From contig JAFMSC010000149.1 in NCBI GenBank assembly GCA_017353825.1, forward strand, positions 1 to 8,799: a stretch of 8,799 nt of DNA, read 5' to 3'. Every line of letters begins with the position of its first letter. Position 1 is the stretch's first letter. Shown in pieces: positions 5,826 through 8,799 of the stretch. The notes beneath the pieces were generated by a model. That model had not been told where the DNA came from. It did no database searches and was given only the letters and a program-made list of their open reading frames with translations. A program made the position numbers and the translations under genes. The DNA is from Hyphomicrobiaceae bacterium. Its GTDB lineage: Bacteria > Pseudomonadota > Alphaproteobacteria > Rhizobiales > Hyphomicrobiaceae.

Positions 5826-6314
5826 ATGGCAAAGACAGACATCGCCAAGTCCGGCGAGCGCGCGATGGCGCGCCCGCGCGACATCTTTTCCGCCATGCGC
5901 GACGACATGGATCGCCTGTTCGAGCGCTTCGAGCAGGGCTGGCCGCGCTGGCCGACGGGGTTCGGCCGCGCCGAACGCATGACCATGCCTGAGCTCGACG
6001 TGCACGAAAGCGACGATGCGGTCACGGTCGAGGCGGAGCTTCCGGGCGTGGACGAGAAGGACGTGACGGTGACGCTCGCCAACGGCGTGCTCACCATCAA
6101 GGGGGAGAAGAAGCAGGAGAAGGAAGAGAAGGCCGAGAGCTACCACGTCACCGAGCGCAGCTTCGGCAGCTTCGAGCGCTCCGTTCTGCTCCCCGATACC
6201 ATTGACGACTCCAAGATCGAGGCCACGTTCGACAAGGGCGTGCTGAAGGTCTCGGCGGCCAAGAAGCCCGAAGCGGTGAGGGCCGCGCGCAAGATCGAAA
6301 TCAGCAAGGGCTGA
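5826..6314 (+). CDS. Hsp20/alpha-crystallin small heat-shock protein
   Basis: Small heat-shock proteins are ATP-independent holdases that form oligomers and keep unfolding proteins soluble. The 162-residue product has an N-terminal arm (residues 1-55) rich in Arg/Phe/Trp, an alpha-crystallin domain at about 55-148, and a C-terminal tail. Landmarks are MPELDVHESDDAVTVEAELPGVDEKDV (split here at 54-69 and 70-80), NGVLTIKGEKK (86-96), ERSFGSFERSVLLP (110-123) and the family motif AtFdkGVLkV (133-142). The tail carries IEI (157-159), the I-x-I motif that docks onto neighbouring subunits during assembly. ATG 5826 is preceded by AGAGAGGA. Upstream is an FNR/FixK-type box rather than a recognisable heat-shock promoter, suggesting induction by oxygen limitation. 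It is the first plus-strand gene of the island. Confidence 0.95.
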   Translation: MAKTDIAKSGERAMARPRDIFSAMRDDMDRLFERFEQGWPRWPTGFGRAERMTMPELDVHESDDAVTVEAELPGVDEKDVTVTLANGVLTIKGEKKQEKEEKAESYHVTERSFGSFERSVLLPDTIDDSKIEATFDKGVLKVSAAKKPEAVRAARKIEISKG

Positions 6315-6330
6315 CGCGTTGCAGGTTTCC

Positions 6331-6402
6331 GGGATTAGGGATTAGGTTCCGTTGGATGAGCTCATCCCTGGAGCTGATCCCCAAGGCCTAATTCCTGGTC
6401 CC
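6331..6402 (+). repeat. Long imperfect inverted repeat (RNA hairpin) between hsp20 and adh
   Basis: Arm GGGATTAGGGATTAGG (6331-6346) can pair with CCTAATTCCTGGTCCC (6387-6402) over all 16 positions as RNA: 13 Watson-Crick pairs and three G.U wobbles. The 40-base loop contains its own perfect 14-base palindrome, GGATGAGCTCATCC (6354-6367). The 3' arm ends seven bases before the adh start codon, where a ribosome-binding site should be. No T-run follows. It may be an mRNA stabiliser or translational gate, or a dispersed intergenic repeat. Structure seen directly, role inferred. Confidence 0.6.
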
Positions 6403-6409
6403 TCAAGCT

Positions 6410-7393
6410 ATGCGCGCCATGATCCTCGAACGTCCGGGAGAGCCGCTGCGCTCGGTCGAGCTGCCGGTGCCGGCGCCCGGAGCTGGGCAGGTGCGGATCA
6501 AGGTGGCTGCGTGCGGGGTTTGCCGCACCGATCTGCACGTGGTCGACGGCGATCTCACCAAGCCCAAGCTGCCGATCGTCCCAGGCCACGAAATCGTGGG
6601 CTTGGTCGATAGGCTCGGACCCGGCGTGAAGCACCTCTCCCTCGGCCAGCGCGTGGGTATCCCCTGGCTCGGCCACACCTGCGGGGTTTGTCCCTACTGC
6701 CGCGCTGGCCGCGAGAACCTGTGCGACGCCCCCGGCTTCACCGGCTACCAGATCGACGGGGGTTATGCTGAATACTGCGTCGCGGATGCCGCCTACTGCT
6801 TTCCCATTCCCGGCGATCTGCCCGATATCGACGTGGCGCCCTGGTTGTGCGCCGGCCTCATCGGCCACCGCTCGTTACGGCTCGCCGGCGAGGCCTCCCT
6901 GCTCGGGCTCTACGGCTTCGGTGCAGCCGCGCATCTCGTTGCCCAACTGGCACGCCATCAGGGCCGGCAGGTCTATGCCTTCACGCGGCCGGGCGACACG
7001 GAGGCCCAGACCTTCGCCCTGTCGCTCGGCTGCGCCTGGGCCGGCGGGTCGGACGCGGCGCCGCCCGTACGGCTCGATGCCGCCATCGTCTTTGCTCCGG
7101 TCGGCAGTCTCGTGCCGCCGGCCCTGGAGGCCGTGCACAAGGGTGGCACGGTCGTGCTCGGTGGCATCCACATGACCGACATCCCGTCATTTCCCTATGC
7201 CCTCATCTGGGGCGAGCGCGTGGTGCGCTCGGTCGCCAACCTCACACGTCAGGACGCTGTCGAGTTCCTCGATTTGGCCCCCAAAGTGCCCGTGCGCAGC
7301 CACGTCGTGCCGATGCCCCTGGCCGAAGCCAATATGGCGCTCTCACGTCTGCGCTCTGGGGAACTCACAGGCGCCGCCGTGCTCGTGCCGTGA
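6410..7393 (+). CDS. Zinc-dependent alcohol dehydrogenase (MDR superfamily)
   Basis: This 327-residue medium-chain dehydrogenase would interconvert alcohols and aldehydes with NAD(P). Catalytic-zinc ligands are Cys38 (CGVCRTD), His60-Glu61 (GHE) and Cys147 (WLCAGLIG). The structural-zinc lobe is complete with Cys91, Cys94, Cys97 and Cys105. The Rossmann fold shows LYGFGAAAH at 167-175, a variant of the GxGxxG loop. The C-terminal parts GGTVVLGGIHM and GERVVRSVANLTRQD place it with the AdhA-like subgroup of short zinc ADHs rather than with threonine or glutathione-dependent enzymes. Substrate cannot be told from sequence. ATG 6410 starts MRAMILERPG in line with homologues, but no Shine-Dalgarno is visible and a hairpin arm covers that position. 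It lies 95 bases after hsp20, so it may share its transcript. A fermentative redox role would fit low oxygen, but that is inference. Confidence 0.92.
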   Translation: MRAMILERPGEPLRSVELPVPAPGAGQVRIKVAACGVCRTDLHVVDGDLTKPKLPIVPGHEIVGLVDRLGPGVKHLSLGQRVGIPWLGHTCGVCPYCRAGRENLCDAPGFTGYQIDGGYAEYCVADAAYCFPIPGDLPDIDVAPWLCAGLIGHRSLRLAGEASLLGLYGFGAAAHLVAQLARHQGRQVYAFTRPGDTEAQTFALSLGCAWAGGSDAAPPVRLDAAIVFAPVGSLVPPALEAVHKGGTVVLGGIHMTDIPSFPYALIWGERVVRSVANLTRQDAVEFLDLAPKVPVRSHVVPMPLAEANMALSRLRSGELTGAAVLVP

Positions 7394-7407
7394 GGCCGTC
7401 TCGGCGA

Positions 7408-7437
7408 TTGACACCAGACCAAGGCCAGCGCCAAGAT
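7408..7437 (+). promoter_or_regulatory. Possible promoter before the ClpX-type zinc-finger gene
   Basis: TTGACA (7408-7413) is a perfect -35 hexamer in the 184-base gap after adh. The best -10 is weak: CAAGAT (7432-7437), three of six matches with an 18-base spacer. It would give a leader of more than 100 bases. The same TTGAC could be an FNR half-site, but the second half (GACCAA) is one base out of register, so I do not call an operator. Confidence 0.25.
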
Positions 7438-7577
7438 AAGCCTAGGGCCGATACACCCGCCGCCTGCGCCCCTCGGGGATGGTGAACGTATCAATCTGTC
7501 TCCGCACCCTCGCCATTGGCGGACGGGTCGGCAAAGCGGGCACCGATCTTTCCGTTCGCCGATAGAGAGGTGCCACC

Positions 7578-8267
7578 ATGCGCGACTTTCGCGACGCAAA
7601 GGCGATGGCGTACGCCCTGCGCACTGCCTTGCAAATGAAGGGTGTTGAAACGACCCACAGCGAGGGCCTGGAGCTGATTGCGAAGGCGTTCGGTTTCGAC
7701 AACTGGAATATCCTGGCGGCCAAGATCGAGACCGTTGCATCTAACGCGCCGTCGCTTGCGGGCAATGATGAGCAGAATTCGGCACCGCAGAAGTCAACCC
7801 TCTATTGCTCGTTCTGCGGCAAGAGCCAGCATGAGGTGGTCGCCCTTATCGCCGGACCTGCGGTCTACATCTGCGACCAATGCGTCGGGTTGTGCAATGA
7901 CGTGATCGCAGACAAGGAAATCCTGAGCATTCTGCAAACCGACGAGGCCAACCAGAGCCAGGAGCATCCGACCGCGTTCGAGCATATTCGCGCCAAGTCT
8001 ACCGCTGACGTGGCGGCTTGCGTGGAACGCAGCCGCAAGGTGGCGGAGCGCCTCCGCAATGAACTGCACCTCATCCAGGGCATCCTCGCCATGCGCGACG
8101 GCGCGCCGCCGGCTGCGGACATCTTGGCATCACCGCGCTTTGTTCAGTTGAAGGACATGACAAGGGAGGATTTGCTCGCGCTCGAGCAGCAGGCCAAGCG
8201 CGCACAGAAGGGTTACGAGGACGTGTTGCGCATTGCCTCGGCGGTCCTGGAGGCGCGCGGCGCGTAA
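7578..8267 (+). CDS. Glyoxalase-superfamily-type N-domain fused to ClpX C4 zinc finger
   Basis: This 229-residue protein has three parts. Residues 1-55 (MRDFRDAKAMAYALRTAL to AFGFDNWNILAAKIE) match a short helical domain found in proteins annotated as glyoxalase-superfamily; it resembles a small helical module rather than a full metal-binding glyoxalase barrel. Residues 75-115 are a ClpX-type C4 zinc finger, with Cys77, Cys80, Cys99 and Cys102 in the C-x2-C-x18-C-x2-C spacing of ClpX (LYCSFCGKSQHEV and YICDQCVGLCNDVI). Residues 140-229 are helical and charged, probably coiled coil. The AAA+ motor of ClpX (Walker A/B, pore loops) is entirely absent. In ClpX the zinc domain dimerises and binds adaptors and substrates, so this could be an adaptor or decoy for ClpXP; that is inference. 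ATG 7578 follows GAGAGG by seven bases. Confidence 0.82.
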   Translation: MRDFRDAKAMAYALRTALQMKGVETTHSEGLELIAKAFGFDNWNILAAKIETVASNAPSLAGNDEQNSAPQKSTLYCSFCGKSQHEVVALIAGPAVYICDQCVGLCNDVIADKEILSILQTDEANQSQEHPTAFEHIRAKSTADVAACVERSRKVAERLRNELHLIQGILAMRDGAPPAADILASPRFVQLKDMTREDLLALEQQAKRAQKGYEDVLRIASAVLEARGA

Positions 8268-8345
8268 GAGGGCGACGTTGGCGATGCCAGCGGCGAGGGC
8301 TGCGGACGACCGTTGCCCTTGCCGCCACCACCGGGGTGGCTCACG

Positions 8346-8799
8346 ATGCTGCAAGATGAGGGCGATCGGGACATGAATCCGGGGAATACGCCTGCGTTCG
8401 CCGACCGCCGCGAGGCGGGGCTGGCGCTTGCGGGTGCGCTCTCGAAGAAGCACCTGGCAGACGCCGTGGTCCTGGCGCTGCCGCGCGGCGGCGTGCCCGT
8501 GGCCGCCGAGATCGCGCGTCGGCTCAAGGCGCCGCTCGATGTGGTGTTGGTGCGCAAAATCGGCGTGCCGTACCAGCGCGAGCTGGCCGCGGCCGCTGTG
8601 GTGGATGGCGGCAGCGCGGAGATCGTCGTCAACGAGGACGTGATGGCGATGACCGGTCTCGCCCCCGCCGACATCCAGCGCTTGGCCAAGCGGGAGCTGG
8701 TTGAGATCGAGCGCCGGCGCCAAGCCTACCTCAAGGGCCGCGCGCGCATACCCCTCGACGGCCGCACGCTGATCCTGGTGGACGACGGCATCGCCACCG
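8346..8799 (+). CDS. Phosphoribosyltransferase family protein (3' end outside window)
   Basis: The first 151 codons of a PRTase-fold protein (COG1926 type) run off the right edge. Seen are FADRREAGLALAGALSK, then VVLALPRGGVPVAAEIARRL, DVVLVRKIGVPYQRELAAAA, and, at the very edge, LILVDDGIAT, the start of the PRPP-binding loop (normally VDDGiaTG.T). The PRGGVPVA and RKIGVP.. motifs separate it from purine and pyrimidine salvage enzymes. Its real substrate is unknown for this family; members are often found with Hsp20, universal stress and dienelactone-hydrolase or erythromycin-esterase genes, sometimes fused to the latter. Whether a second domain follows here cannot be seen. ATG 8346 and in-frame ATG 8373 are both possible; 8373 starts closer to the family's usual beginning, while 8346 has GGGGTGG six bases upstream. 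Confidence 0.9.
   Translation, partial: MLQDEGDRDMNPGNTPAFADRREAGLALAGALSKKHLADAVVLALPRGGVPVAAEIARRLKAPLDVVLVRKIGVPYQRELAAAAVVDGGSAEIVVNEDVMAMTGLAPADIQRLAKRELVEIERRRQAYLKGRARIPLDGRTLILVDDGIAT

Noticed and set aside
6331..6402. Rho-independent terminator for hsp20
   Set aside because: The loop is long (40 bases) and no T-run follows the stem, so it does not fit an intrinsic terminator.
7408..7423. Possible third FNR/FixK box, TTGACACCAGACCAA
   Set aside because: The first half-site is right but the second half does not match RTCAA at the four-base spacing; kept only as a possible -35 element.

Overview
The window is GC-rich chromosomal DNA with densely packed genes. It most likely comes from an alphaproteobacterium of the Hyphomicrobiales (Rhizobiales) type. 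The main reason is gene order: a ubiquinol-cytochrome c chaperone, a YceD/DUF177 protein, plsX, fabH, ihfA and a small MerR-type regulator, all on the plus strand, which is the arrangement I know from that group. The protein sequences agree with this; FabH and the MerR protein in particular look alphaproteobacterial. No database search was possible, so genus and species are not assigned.

Left half (1-4300), conserved housekeeping block. A respiratory-complex assembly chaperone overlaps yceD by 11 bases. After a 170-base gap with a GC-rich hairpin come plsX and fabH, 40 bases apart, which join fatty-acid initiation (FabH) to phospholipid synthesis (PlsX). A gap with a good sigma70-like promoter leads to ihfA (IHF alpha subunit) and then a MerR-like DNA-binding protein. 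FabH probably starts at GTG and the MerR protein probably at TTG.

Middle (4301-4990), a gene-poor scar. A roughly 12-bp GC-rich tandem repeat of about seven units lies directly after merR. It is followed by degraded minus-strand coding sequence, including a recognisable piece of a type-B carboxylesterase whose oxyanion-hole motif is damaged. This marks the border between the conserved block and an accessory region.

Right half (4991-8799), stress and low-oxygen-like island. A host-attachment (AtsA/baeRF-like) protein on the minus strand and an Hsp20 small heat-shock protein on the plus strand diverge from a 385-base region. That region holds two FNR/FixK-type operators, one facing each gene, both with the same class II geometry. 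Downstream of hsp20 are a zinc-dependent alcohol dehydrogenase (preceded by a long RNA hairpin that reaches almost to its start codon), an unusual protein joining a glyoxalase-superfamily-type N-terminal domain to a ClpX-type zinc finger without any AAA+ motor, and the start of a phosphoribosyltransferase cut off by the window edge. The content resembles oxygen-limitation or dormancy regulons, where Hsp20 and this type of phosphoribosyltransferase are often neighbours. The operator pair gives direct sequence support for FNR/FixK control of the first two genes only; extending it to the rest is inference.
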